A stretch of DNA of 64,000 nt from JAGQPD01 sp020426865 (GCA_041399065.1 JAWKTN010000002.1:434001-498000), one strand, 5' to 3'; shown: positions 1-9,057, counted from the stretch's first letter. Notes: generated from the sequence alone by a model not told the origin. Translations and numbers: made by a program.

Positions 1-1671
1 GCGGGGACCGTGACCACACTTGTCGTTTTTCTACCCGCGTTGTTTTTGTCGGGCATGATCAGTTACCTGTTCGTGCCACTGGCCTTGGCGGCGACGCTGA
101 CAATTGGGGCGTCGTACATTCTGGCGTTGACCATTGTCCCGGCATTCTGTGCCACGTTCGTGCTCTATCCACAGCTTGGCACAGAATTATTTCCGACGGT
201 GGATGCCGGATCGTTTGAAGTCCGCATCAAGACTCTGCCGGGCACGAAATTAGAGCAGACGGAAGAGCTAGTCGCCAACCTGGAAGCGTCGATCAAGGAT
301 GTCATTCCCGAGAACGAAATCGAGGCGTTGATCGCGAACATTGGATTGCCGGTAGGAAAAGGAGCGGGGTTCTCCACGGTATTGAGTCCCAACTCCGGTC
401 CCGATACGGCGTATATCATCGTCAATCTAAAGTCTTCTAACCGCCGGACGCCGACGGCCTCTTACGTCAAGCAGCTTCGTAAGCGATTTGCTGAGGAATA
501 CCCGCTGGAGCAGTTTCTTTTTGTTACCGGAGGCATTGTCAACATGGCCCTGAATGAGGGCGTTCCGACTCCGATTAATGTGCAGGTTTCGGCCGGTTCG
601 CTGGGACAATGTCGCGATACGGCGGAAGAGGTTGTCAACGTGATCCGCTCTATCCCTGGTACCGCCGACGTACAGATCGCGCAATCGTTGGATTATCCCC
701 AATATGATGTGCAAGTTGACCGAACACGGGCGAAGTACATGGGGATTGATCAGGAGGAGGTTGCTCAATCGGTGCTCACGGCACTAGGGTCGAGCGTGGG
801 ATTTGCACCGACGATCTGGATTGATCCCAAGTCAGGTACCGATTTTTTCATGGGGGTACAGTACGAATCGAACGAGTTTCAAAGCCTTGAGCAACTGCAG
901 AGCATGCCGATATCGCTAACCACCGCCGAGGGACCTGTCACGATTCCGCTTTCGAACGTGGCAACGCTACGGAGGGTCAATATCCCGGGGGAAGTGGCCC
1001 ACTACAACATTGCTCGGGTCTACGACATACAAGTTAACGTGGCAGGCCGAGATCTTGGCAGCGTGGCAAATGCCATTGATGCAGCACTTGCGAAGATGGA
1101 GTTTGCCAACGGAGTATCGGTGGAACTGAGGGGCCCAGTGGCGGCGATGCGAACCGGCATGAAGACGCTTGGAGTTGGCTTGATTGTGGCGATTGTGCTG
1201 ATCTATCTAGTACTGATGGCACAATTTCGGTCATTTGTCGACCCGCTGATCATCATGTTGGCGGTCCCTTTGGGACTTGGCGGTGTAATCCTTGTGCTCC
1301 ATCTTACGAACACCTATGTGAGCATCCAGTCGCTGATGGGGACGTTGATGATGACCGGTGTGGTAGTCAACAAGTCGATCTTGCTGGTCGAATTCGCGAA
1401 CCGGAGACGTGAGGACGGATGTTCGGCACAGCAAGCGGCGTTGTCTGCGGCACAAGTACGATTACGGCCCATCTTGATGACGTCACTCACACTGGTTGCT
1501 TCGATGCTGCCGCTTGCATTTCAGCTTTCGCCTGGCAATGAAGCGATGCTACCTTTGGCCCGTGCATTGTTGGGGGGGATGTCCATCTCCACACTGTTGA
1601 CGTTGGTCCTCGTCCCTTGCGTTTACGTGGTTGTGCATCAACAGCATTGGGGCAACTCATCACGTACTTAA
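1..1671 (+). CDS. RND/HAE1 efflux pump permease, 3' part, with apparent internal deletion
   Basis: The frame is open from base 1, so the gene starts upstream of the window; GTG at 10 is only the first possible start inside it. The product is the C-terminal two thirds of an AcrB/HAE1-type proton-driven inner-membrane exporter. A membrane segment (VFLPALFLSG) leads to TIVPAFCATF and then straight into VLYPQLGTELFPTVDAG at about base 160. In the family these two motifs are separated by a cytoplasmic loop and most of transmembrane helix 7, so roughly 60-100 residues seem to be missing in frame. The periplasmic domain and the terminal helices (GVVVNKSILLVEFANR) follow normally. An efflux role is family knowledge; whether this copy works is doubtful. 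Confidence 0.85.
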   Translation, partial: AGTVTTLVVFLPALFLSGMISYLFVPLALAATLTIGASYILALTIVPAFCATFVLYPQLGTELFPTVDAGSFEVRIKTLPGTKLEQTEELVANLEASIKDVIPENEIEALIANIGLPVGKGAGFSTVLSPNSGPDTAYIIVNLKSSNRRTPTASYVKQLRKRFAEEYPLEQFLFVTGGIVNMALNEGVPTPINVQVSAGSLGQCRDTAEEVVNVIRSIPGTADVQIAQSLDYPQYDVQVDRTRAKYMGIDQEEVAQSVLTALGSSVGFAPTIWIDPKSGTDFFMGVQYESNEFQSLEQLQSMPISLTTAEGPVTIPLSNVATLRRVNIPGEVAHYNIARVYDIQVNVAGRDLGSVANAIDAALAKMEFANGVSVELRGPVAAMRTGMKTLGVGLIVAIVLIYLVLMAQFRSFVDPLIIMLAVPLGLGGVILVLHLTNTYVSIQSLMGTLMMTGVVVNKSILLVEFANRRREDGCSAQQAALSAAQVRLRPILMTSLTLVASMLPLAFQLSPGNEAMLPLARALLGGMSISTLLTLVLVPCVYVVVHQQHWGNSSRT

Positions 1672-1702
1672 GTGCCCGTTAGGGACATGTCCCCTCAAGG
1701 CG

Positions 1703-2212
1703 TCACGGATCGGTCGCGAAAATCCCAATCATGTTTTGCGCGAGTAGCCTGATATCGGAGCGCGGCCAAACGCGAGTTCCGATATCCAGCTCGTCATCGG
1801 TTACCACCGCGGTGACGGAGGGATCGCCTTCCGCGTAAGGGCGTGTGTTGAGCGCCGCGCGCCAAACCTCAATCTTGCAGGCACTGGTTTGCGTGTCTCC
1901 CTCGACCAGCACCAGTTGACAATTCGCGAACATTGGAGCGAACGAATCGTATCGCACGTCGTTGTCAGATCCGTCAGACGCATCAGGCGGCCAGAAGATC
2001 GCGTTCATCGACTTCGACAGAATACCCGTAGCGACCGCACCAGCCTGCCGATGGAGGAACGAATCCTTCCCCGGCGTATCCAACTCGTGGCGATGATGCG
2101 TATGTTTGATCGTGGCAACGCGCAAGCCGAGCCCAGTCAACTGCTGCACGAGATCGACAATCAGTGTCGTCTTGCCACTGTTCTTGCGGCCAATGATGTG
2201 GATGCGATGCAA
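1703..2212 (-). CDS. mobB: Molybdopterin-guanine dinucleotide biosynthesis protein B
   Basis: The 169-residue product is a small P-loop GTPase of normal MobB length. It has a Walker A motif GRKNSGKTT at residues 8-16 and then the MobB-type stretch IKHTHHRHELDTPGKDS with the G/K-D switch. MobB helps MobA attach GMP to molybdopterin to make the bis-MGD cofactor. The start is a TTG (complement of 2210-2212); no ATG lies upstream in frame. It sits on the opposite strand next to a bis-MGD-type oxidoreductase at 3964, which suggests it served that enzyme. Unlike its neighbours it looks intact. Confidence 0.85.
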   Translation of the reverse strand: MHRIHIIGRKNSGKTTLIVDLVQQLTGLGLRVATIKHTHHRHELDTPGKDSFLHRQAGAVATGILSKSMNAIFWPPDASDGSDNDVRYDSFAPMFANCQLVLVEGDTQTSACKIEVWRAALNTRPYAEGDPSVTAVVTDDELDIGTRVWPRSDIRLLAQNMIGIFATDP

Positions 2213-2725
2213 ATTGGATGATCCCTGAATTCTCTGCCTGAAAAAACATATGGCGTGGCGATGTGCAACACCGAGTAAAACACCCCGCGCTACTGGCAGG
2301 GCTTTGGATGTTGGCAGCAGGCAGCTGCAGCGACATCGGAGGCACTGCTGCTAACATCGTAGCGTTTCGCCAGCCGCGACGCTCCCCCAATCGTGGTTGT
2401 TGCACGACTGGTAGCCCATTGCCCCAGCGTCCGAGCCCCAACGCGAAAAATCTTCCGTACGCGCCTTGACAACGCCTGTCGGTTACCGCAACATACGCGA
2501 CTAAAAGATATCACGGTCCTTTTATCGTTAAACAGTTTGGTTTTAGGGGAGATTGGAATTCGGAACAAGAGGCAAACATCAAAAGTTTTGAGACAGGCGT
2601 TTTCCGGGCAATGCAGCGAGAGTTCGGTTGGTTTCCGGTAGTGAGTGATCGACGTTTGGTAAGTGCGGCCGTGCGTGTAGCTTCTTCCAGACAACAGAAG
2701 TTGTTGAGGACGTGGAGCGTTAGTC
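2213..2725. other. Intergenic gap, no gene recognised
   Basis: This 513-base stretch separates mobB from the molybdoenzyme locus on the other strand, so it should carry both promoters. Several short open frames cross it, but none has a recognisable family motif and they overlap on both strands. No clear sigma-70 box, terminator or repeat was found. Confidence 0.5.
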
Positions 2726-3022
2726 GTGGAGCGATACTCAGTCGAAGTTCCGAATCCGGACTATTGGCAGCGCCAAATCAACTGCCAAGAGGCGTGCCCG
2801 GTCCATACCGATGCGCGGGGGTATGTACGAGCGATTGCGGAGGGGCGATTTGAAGATGCGTACTTTATCGCCCGGGGGCCGAATCCGTTGGCCTCAATCT
2901 GCGGGCGAGTATGCGGGGCACCGTGTGAGGCGGCGTGCCGACGAAAAGAGCTTGATCAGGCGGTATCGATTCGAGCTCTGAAGCGTTTTGTAATGGATCG
3001 GTTTCCGACGGCGAGCGGGTAG
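2726..3022 (+). pseudogene. N-terminal fragment of GltD-like FAD/NAD(P) oxidoreductase
   Basis: The 98 residues carry the N-terminal 4Fe-4S region of glutamate-synthase small-subunit-like oxidoreductases: CQEACPVHTDARGYV, then GPNPLASICGRVCGAPCEAACRR. The frame ends at TAG 3020-3022. The next family block, the dinucleotide fold VAIVGSGPAGLAAAHDLALL, is present at 3019-3078 but one frame over. A small indel near 2990-3010 has therefore split the gene. Such subunits pass electrons between NAD(P)H and partner proteins; here the gene leads a cytochrome c and a molybdoenzyme. The fragment alone cannot bind FAD. Confidence 0.8.
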
Positions 3023-3960
3023 CCATCGTCGGTTCGGGTCCGGCGGGTTTGGCTGCCGCACACGATTTGGCGCTACTCGGTTTTCGACCGACGGTATTTG
3101 AGATGGAACCGATACCGGCTGGGATGCTAGCCGTGGGAATCCCGCAGTACCGGCTTCCGCGCGACTTGATTGCGGCGGCAGTCGTGCCCAACACGCCAAT
3201 GCCCGAGATGGGACTTGCGGACGGAGAAGCACACGACCTGGCCGCTTACATGATCAGTCTGAAACGCAAGTCGGCACCGGCGCCGACGAAGCAGTTGGCG
3301 AACGTGCATGTAACAGGCGATTGGCAAAATGGCCAGCTCCTTTACCAGGGGATGTGCGCCAGTTGCCATGGGCCAGACGCGCAGGGTGCGATTGGTCCTC
3401 AGCTTGTCAATCCAGTGTTTCTGGAGACTGTTAGTGATGCGACGCTCATGGAATGGATCAGTCAGGGTCGCGTTGGGACTCAAATGAGGCCGTTTCTCCG
3501 TGGCCTCCAAGGGGCAGCGGAATTGTCGCGTCATCAGATCGAGGACATCGTAACTTACCTGCGGTATCGGACCGGAAAGCCGTCAACGGATGGACAACAG
3601 ATTGGGTTGGGTTATGCGCCGCGAGGTCGGGTGCTGTTCGCACGTGCATGTGCAGGTTGTCACGGTCCGGAGGGTGAAGGGGCCAACGGCCCGGCAATTC
3701 GCAGCCCGGCGTTTCTCGCTGCCGCATCGGACGGTTTCCTAAGGGCGACCATCGTGTTGGGACGAGATGGCACCGAGATGCGATCGATGGGGCATCATGG
3801 TGGCGGCATTGTGGAATTTCGCCCATGTTCGGCAGTGGAGTCCCGACGTTCGTCCACTCCGCCGCACGGAACCGCTCGAGAATCAGGAATCGACGGCGCA
3901 CACTGCCGCCACGTCGAAGAACACGTCACCGACAAACGGCCATTTGAAATGAGGAGATAG
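3019..3960 (+). CDS. Chimeric ORF: FAD-oxidoreductase fragment joined to dihaem cytochrome c
   Basis: The frame opens with an FAD/NAD(P)-binding fold (VAIVGSGPAGLAAAHD, then AGMLAVGIPQYRLPRDL), the continuation of the fragment just upstream. At about base 3180 it changes without a stop into the tail of a cytochrome c domain (NTPMPEMGLADGEAHDLAAY). Two haem c sites follow: CASCH near 3358 and CAGCH near 3650. Everything between an oxidoreductase at residue ~50 and the end of a cytochrome has been lost in frame. A second break near 3815 moves the cytochrome end (HVRQWSPDVRPL) to another frame, which closes at 3952. TTG 3049 is the first start codon. There is no signal peptide, so haem attachment is unlikely. 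Confidence 0.75.
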   Translation, partial: VAIVGSGPAGLAAAHDLALLGFRPTVFEMEPIPAGMLAVGIPQYRLPRDLIAAAVVPNTPMPEMGLADGEAHDLAAYMISLKRKSAPAPTKQLANVHVTGDWQNGQLLYQGMCASCHGPDAQGAIGPQLVNPVFLETVSDATLMEWISQGRVGTQMRPFLRGLQGAAELSRHQIEDIVTYLRYRTGKPSTDGQQIGLGYAPRGRVLFARACAGCHGPEGEGANGPAIRSPAFLAAASDGFLRATIVLGRDGTEMRSMGHHGGGIVEFRPCSAVESRRSSTPPHGTARESGIDGAHCRHVEEHVTDKRPFEMRR

Positions 3961-3963
3961 TTC

Positions 3964-5223
3964 ATGGGTATTCGACGCGGACTAGAAGAATTTGATCGTC
4001 GACGCTTTATGCAAATGGCAGCCGCGACTGGCGTTGGAGTCGCCGCCACGACCTGTTTTCCGGACGAGTACATTCAGGCATTGAATGCCGCGCCATCGGC
4101 AAGTCCTGCGGGTGTCAAATTGCTACAAGCGGCGTGTCCCTATTGTGGGGTCGGGTGCGGAACGTTGATCAAGGTCGAAGACGGGAAAGTGGTCGGTATG
4201 GTTCCCGACAAGAAGCATCCCACCAACAAGGGCATTCAATGCATCAAAGGGCTCAACGCGCATGAGCCAATCTACAAGGACCGTCTGCTCAAGGTGCTGG
4301 TACGCAAGGAGATGAGTGATCCGTTGAAGGGACACATTTCGAGCACCAAGGGCCGTTTCGACGATGACGTATTCGTGGAGATGCCGTACGATGAGGCGGA
4401 GGAACTGGTTGCGGACAAGATTGCCGAGATCATTAAGGCCAAGGGGGGGAACTCCATCGCCTTGACGGGCAGTGGACAACTCACGATGGAGGCCCAATGG
4501 ATCGAGAATTTGCTGATGAAGGGGATCATTCAAAGCAATTCGATCGAGGCGAACGCCCGCATGTGCATGACGTCGGCGGTGACTGGATACTTCCACAGTT
4601 ATGGCAGCGATGCCCCGCCCACCAGCTACGAGGACATTGAGGAGGCGGACTTTATTACATTTTGGGGTCACAACGCGCGCGAAGCGCATCCGATTCTATT
4701 CTGGCGTGTGGCCGACCACAAACAGAAGAACGACATTCCGACGCTCGTCTCCGACCCGCGCCGGACCGGCACTGTCATCGGCCTTGAAGATATCAACCCG
4801 CGAAATAGCCACCACTTTGCCACACTCAATGGTGACATTAGCTATCTCAATGCCATCGCCCATGCTTTGATTACGAAGTACCCAGACGCATGCATGCCAG
4901 AATCGTGGCTCGCAGAGAACGTTGAGGGATATCAGGACTATATCACTGGCATCCGCGAGCGATACTCACCGGAACAAGTCGTCGAGCGATTGAAACTGCT
5001 GGACCGAGGCCGAGTGACCGTGGAGCAGATCGAAAAAGTAGCTCGGCTTTGGGCAGCCGCATCGGTGAAAGGACGCCAGCGAGGACGGGGCGGCGTGCAG
5101 ACCTTTTGGGGCATCATCCGTTCGATCAAGATCAAGCGTCAGCGTGCAATGGCACGTGTTGCGTTCGACCACCACAATGGCACAGACCAGTCTTCTGCTA
5201 CACTCGTTAAATTGCAACAATAG
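3964..5223 (+). CDS. NapA/FdhA-like molybdopterin oxidoreductase, truncated by internal deletion
   Basis: A twin-arginine signal (DRRRFMQMAAATGVG) marks export. A 4Fe-4S site is formed by C58, C61, C65 and C93 (CPYCGVGC ... GIQC). The Mo-ligand region NARMCMTSAVTGY places Cys201 as probable metal ligand and resembles NapA (YCMASAV) more than formate dehydrogenases. The ORF is only 419 residues against about 700-900 for the family. After GRGGVQTFWGII the text jumps to RSIKIKRQRAMARVAFDHHN, which looks like a normal family C-terminus (compare endings of the type 'AVKIRR'). The C-terminal half, with much of the second cofactor-binding domain, is missing. Nitrate reduction or formate oxidation are both possible ancestral roles. 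Confidence 0.8.
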   Translation: MGIRRGLEEFDRRRFMQMAAATGVGVAATTCFPDEYIQALNAAPSASPAGVKLLQAACPYCGVGCGTLIKVEDGKVVGMVPDKKHPTNKGIQCIKGLNAHEPIYKDRLLKVLVRKEMSDPLKGHISSTKGRFDDDVFVEMPYDEAEELVADKIAEIIKAKGGNSIALTGSGQLTMEAQWIENLLMKGIIQSNSIEANARMCMTSAVTGYFHSYGSDAPPTSYEDIEEADFITFWGHNAREAHPILFWRVADHKQKNDIPTLVSDPRRTGTVIGLEDINPRNSHHFATLNGDISYLNAIAHALITKYPDACMPESWLAENVEGYQDYITGIRERYSPEQVVERLKLLDRGRVTVEQIEKVARLWAAASVKGRQRGRGGVQTFWGIIRSIKIKRQRAMARVAFDHHNGTDQSSATLVKLQQ

Positions 5224-5232
5224 AGAACGATC

Positions 5233-5973
5233 GTGAAGACAATATTTAGGATCTTCTTGCCCTATTCACTGCTCTTCGGGATCATCATTGCGATCTTCGC
5301 ATCTCATGTTCGGCCAAAGGACGAAACGTTTGTTGACGAAGCCATGAACCGCGTGACATCCGCGAGCACTGAGCTAAGTCGCGCGAGCCAACCGCAGCAC
5401 ACATCGGTCCACCCCGCCGGCAACTCGGAGCGGCTTGATCCGGTTTGTCACATGGAAGTGGCCTCCACGTGGGGTTTTTCCGCGAGGTATCAAGATAAGG
5501 TCTACCACTTTTGCACGAGTGCATGTCGTGACCGATTCGTGACGTCGCCGGAGGACTTTCTCGGCGACCGCTGTGTCGTCTGTAGTGAGCGAGTCGATCG
5601 ATCCCAAGCGGTGACGGCGACCTACTTGGGAAAGACCTATTTCCTATGCAGCCCGCAGCACCGATCGGAGTTCAAGTCGGACGCGGCGACGTTTTTCATG
5701 CACACCATGTGGGGAATCCCACCGTGGATGTACTACCTGTCGATAGGCTTTGTGATGATCGTCAGTTTCGGTGTTTTTGAGGGGCTCGGCCCAAAGAGCA
5801 TCGCGTTGGCAGCGGTAACGCCACTTTTTCCAGCACTTCGGCCGACGGCCTTCGAACCGAACGTGGTCACTAACCACGCCGACCGTATCGACTTGCTTGG
5901 CAACCGCCTGTTCCGCTGTGTCCTACTATCTCGGCAGAGGGACGAATTCTTCCACGTCGTCGAGCTACCGTGA
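5233..5973 (+). CDS. Membrane protein with two YHS-type domains, frameshifted at the 3' end
   Basis: It starts with GTG 5233, nine bases after the molybdoenzyme. An N-terminal membrane helix (LPYSLLFGIIIAIFAS) is followed by two YHS-like metal-binding modules, DPVCHMEVASTWGF...YHFCTSACRDRF and DRCVVCSERVD...YFLCSPQHRSEF. A second helix follows (WMYYLSIGFVMIVSFGVFEG). From about base 5950 the reading (LSRQRDEFFHVVELP) no longer resembles membrane protein and stops; the neighbouring frame carries the missing helices. YHS modules bind heavy metals or serve as metallochaperone parts. A role beside the molybdoenzyme as membrane electron-transfer or assembly partner is inference. Confidence 0.7.
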   Translation: MKTIFRIFLPYSLLFGIIIAIFASHVRPKDETFVDEAMNRVTSASTELSRASQPQHTSVHPAGNSERLDPVCHMEVASTWGFSARYQDKVYHFCTSACRDRFVTSPEDFLGDRCVVCSERVDRSQAVTATYLGKTYFLCSPQHRSEFKSDAATFFMHTMWGIPPWMYYLSIGFVMIVSFGVFEGLGPKSIALAAVTPLFPALRPTAFEPNVVTNHADRIDLLGNRLFRCVLLSRQRDEFFHVVELP

Positions 5974-6364
5974 GTATTTTGTACGCTATGCTTACGCCCT
6001 GTTGCCGATCGCGCTATTCTATCATTTGGCCCACAATCTCGAGCATCTGTTGATGGAAGGTCCGAAGGTAATCTCACTGATGTCAGATCCATTCGGATGG
6101 GGATGGAACCTGTTTGGTACACTCGCCTGGCGCGTGCCGCCATTGGTATCGCTCGATATTCTTTGGATCTTGCAGGTGCTGCTGGTGTTGGTTGGGCACG
6201 TATATAGTCTATGGGTTGCCAATCGGACAACTCAAAACATGTTTGCGAATCGTCGTGCGGCAATTCGCAGTCAATTGCCGATACTCGCCGGGATGATTGC
6301 CTTCAGCATCTTCAGCTTATGGCTGCTCAAACAGCCGATGGAGATGCGGACGTCAGCAATGTGA
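5945..6364 (+). pseudogene. C-terminal membrane part of the YHS protein, out of frame
   Basis: The frame continues the preceding gene after a shift. From REYFVRYAYALLPIALFYHLAHNLEHLLMEG it reads as polytopic membrane protein with three helices (near 5980, 6130-6210 and 6290-6340) and ends at TGA 6362-6364. His residues in FYHLAHNLEHLL could be haem or metal ligands. ATG 5897 lies inside the upstream gene and is probably not a real start. The region between the two parts (a ferredoxin-like centre in similar proteins) appears to be deleted as well; that comparison is from memory of family layout. Confidence 0.6.
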
Positions 6365-6540
6365 GCGTCGATTGGCGCAACCAAAATGACTGGGCAGGCC
6401 AGTCGCCCAGTCATGGACTGGCACTACTTTGAAGGACAACAAGCCGCGAAGGAAGCAGAGCGCGCAGCGACAGAGGTGTGGGTGCAAAAACAGCAAACCA
6501 TCCCCCTCCGCGCTCTCGGCGCTCGCTGTGCTTTCCGCGG

Positions 6541-9057
6541 TTACGTTAACCGCACAACTCGACGTCGCACTACCCCCAATACACTAAACAAAAATGCAAA
6601 CAGGCAGGTGGCCGAGGGTTCGGGAACCTGCACGGTAGTGGCGTTACTGCTACGGGCACCGAAATTGTCTTTCCAGATTGTGTAGTCGGCCGCGTCAACG
6701 ATCCCATTGCCGTTGCCGTCGGGACCGGACCCTGGAGCGACATTCGTACCGAAGTCGTCCTTCCAGATCGTATAGTCTGCCGCGTCGACGACACCGTTTC
6801 GGTTATAGTCGCCGAGCAGACTACCGATTGTTAACTGGCCTGTCGCTACATTCCATTGGAAACCAACGGGCAATGTCAATTTGGAAAAATTGCCGGCGAC
6901 ACTGGCGAAATCAAGCACGTCAAATGTGCCCGACGAAGGGTTGAAGCCATCGATCAATTGCACGCGCAGTTCACCTGCGAGACTGGCCGTGCCGATCACG
7001 GTCAAAACATCGTATTGCTGACCACGGTCAAAGCCGGCCAATTCGATATCCAATGTCGCGTTGGTCCCTTGAACATAATTGCCTTCGATGGTAAGGACAC
7101 CGGGGCTATTGCCAGGTGCAATTCTGCCATTGCTATTATTTACCGAACCACCGATCGCTCCATCGCCCCCGACGGTTCCGCCGTTGACGACGACGTTCCC
7201 GCCGTCGGTGTTGAGTCGGTTGTTAATGTTCAGTGTACCCGCACCGGTTTTGGTGAGTGTATGCCCGCCAAGATTTAGTTCGTTCTGCACATCGAGTTGC
7301 GTGCCGGTGGCGGTATCGACACCGGTATTGGTTGCAAGATCGACTTGCGTCTGGATTTGATGATTTCCGCTGAGCACTCGCAGGGTTGCGGCACCACTAC
7401 CGCCGTCGAGATTCAGGGTGCCGTGCCCGGCTATGTTGTAGCTGCTGGCAGAGTCAAATGTCAGCGATTTGACCGACACATCCTGGTCTGTAAAGATCGT
7501 TCGGCGGGTCGTGATTGCGTTGCCAAATGTCACCGCATGCCCAGCGGCTGCATCACCACCGGGCACAATCGGCACGCCACCGCCGGCCACCCAATTGGAA
7601 ACGACATTCCAATTGGCCGACGTGTCCACGTTCCAGGTGAAACTGTTGGCATTTCCAAGCGGTGCCGCGTATACTTCGATTTCATCAATTGCCGTGCCTC
7701 CCCCGATGCCTGTGGCAGGCACGACCAGACGAATACCGGTCGCCTGGAGCGGATTGCCGCCGTTGTCGCTCACTTCAAACTGGTGCCGCAGATACGACGT
7801 GAATCCGTCGCCGACGACGGCATCCTGGTTGGTCGTGTATTCGATTGTGCCGATCGACTCCCAACCGGTCGCAGCGCTCCCTGTTTCGAGAGTGAATTCA
7901 TTCGGCGAGTTCACACGAGTGAATTGCAGCGTATACAATCCCATCGAGCGGTCAGTGCATTGACCGCCACACGCATCCGCGGTCATGTTACCGTTATCGC
8001 GGCCGAAGGCTACGACACCGACATCCGTCAGGCTTGGAAAGCGAATGCCGGCGAAGGCCGTGTCACCGAACGGATTGGTTGCCGGGTCCCCTCCGATCCA
8101 ACTGTTTGAGTTGCCGTAGGTGCCATCGTTCAGGTTGATGGCGACATGGAAATTGATCCCCAACTCTGGTCCTAGATCGCTGCTGGCAAAAGCGGTGGCA
8201 CCGTTTGCAGACAGCGCGGAATTGTCTGGGACGGCGGCACCGGCAGGAGGTGCATTGGGGTCAAAGAAGTCGCCGTCGTTTCCGTCCCACGTAATTTGAT
8301 ATCCTGCAGCCGGATCGATATTGATCGGAGGCGGAGGAGGAGGCAATTGCAGGAAGGACTGGGGCGAATTGTAGACCTCGATTTCATCGATCGCGGTATT
8401 GACATCAGGAACCAGCAAACGAATGCCCGTCGCATTGACCGGATTGAAGTTGTAGGCATGACGCACGGATGGCAATTGGTATAGTGTGTTGGAATCTTGC
8501 GCAAGGGTAACCGGATTCGGCCCGTAGTCAATGGTTCCGATTGTGACCCAGCCCGTATTGGCATTGCCGGTTGTGGAAAGCCCCAAGTCGAATGCAGGAC
8601 CATTGATCGTGGTATACTGCAGCGTATACTGACCGAGGGTTCGATCGGTGAAACTGTTGAACACATTGGCCCGGCCGAAGGCAAAGCTCTGGATGTTGAT
8701 CGGGCTCGGCGACAAGTCGACACCGATAAAGGGGCCTTCGGTACCGGCATCGCCACCGCTGATCCAGCTGAGTGAATTGCCGTAACCTTGGTCAATGACT
8801 CCGGCGATCGTATGCGGTGCGCCCAGCTCGTCCAGCGCAAACGGAATGCCTGTTGACGCGAGATTGGTGGGGACCGAAAAGCCATCGGCTTCGGCCGGCG
8901 GGCCTTCTTGGATCAACGTCAACCCGCCGCCACTGACAGTCACTTGCCCGAGCGTCACGTTGCCAGCTCCCAGCACGCATCCTGTGAAGACGGCAAAACA
9001 GCACGCTAAGAACAAGGCCTTTCTCGAAGGCTGCAGTATTCTCCGGAAAATAGTCAT
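6541..9057 (-). CDS. Secreted PEP-CTERM protein with dockerin-like repeats
   Basis: The 838-residue product has a signal peptide, then two similar beta-rich modules at about residues 40-235 and 255-465. Each has SWI-GG near its start, FGR-N and R-x-LGQYTLQ(F/Y)T or LYTLQFT in the middle, and ATGIRL-V plus AIDEIEVY at its end, a discoidin-like layout. A proline run joins them. Autotransporter-type beta-helix text follows (TKTGAGTLNINNRL, IAPGNSPGVLTIEG). Two dockerin-like EF loops ([32 protein letters not shown]) precede a PEP-CTERM signal beginning VPEPSATCLF at residue 811, with a hydrophobic helix and arginine tail. Start ATG 9057 has GGGGAG upstream. Cell-surface display through an exosortase outside this window is expected. 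Confidence 0.85.
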   Translation of the reverse strand: MTIFRRILQPSRKALFLACCFAVFTGCVLGAGNVTLGQVTVSGGGLTLIQEGPPAEADGFSVPTNLASTGIPFALDELGAPHTIAGVIDQGYGNSLSWISGGDAGTEGPFIGVDLSPSPINIQSFAFGRANVFNSFTDRTLGQYTLQYTTINGPAFDLGLSTTGNANTGWVTIGTIDYGPNPVTLAQDSNTLYQLPSVRHAYNFNPVNATGIRLLVPDVNTAIDEIEVYNSPQSFLQLPPPPPPINIDPAAGYQITWDGNDGDFFDPNAPPAGAAVPDNSALSANGATAFASSDLGPELGINFHVAINLNDGTYGNSNSWIGGDPATNPFGDTAFAGIRFPSLTDVGVVAFGRDNGNMTADACGGQCTDRSMGLYTLQFTRVNSPNEFTLETGSAATGWESIGTIEYTTNQDAVVGDGFTSYLRHQFEVSDNGGNPLQATGIRLVVPATGIGGGTAIDEIEVYAAPLGNANSFTWNVDTSANWNVVSNWVAGGGVPIVPGGDAAAGHAVTFGNAITTRRTIFTDQDVSVKSLTFDSASSYNIAGHGTLNLDGGSGAATLRVLSGNHQIQTQVDLATNTGVDTATGTQLDVQNELNLGGHTLTKTGAGTLNINNRLNTDGGNVVVNGGTVGGDGAIGGSVNNSNGRIAPGNSPGVLTIEGNYVQGTNATLDIELAGFDRGQQYDVLTVIGTASLAGELRVQLIDGFNPSSGTFDVLDFASVAGNFSKLTLPVGFQWNVATGQLTIGSLLGDYNRNGVVDAADYTIWKDDFGTNVAPGSGPDGNGNGIVDAADYTIWKDNFGARSSNATTVQVPEPSATCLFAFLFSVLGVVRRRVVRLT

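Noticed and set aside
3964..5223. Formate dehydrogenase alpha subunit as firm name
   Set aside because: The Mo-ligand text CMTSAV is closer to NapA than to the C/U-HGP type of formate dehydrogenases, so a neutral name is kept.
7297..8109. Open frame of 270 codons on the plus strand
   Set aside because: It is the antisense shadow of the PEP-CTERM gene at 6541-9057, with no family motif and unusual amino-acid make-up (many Arg, His, Cys).
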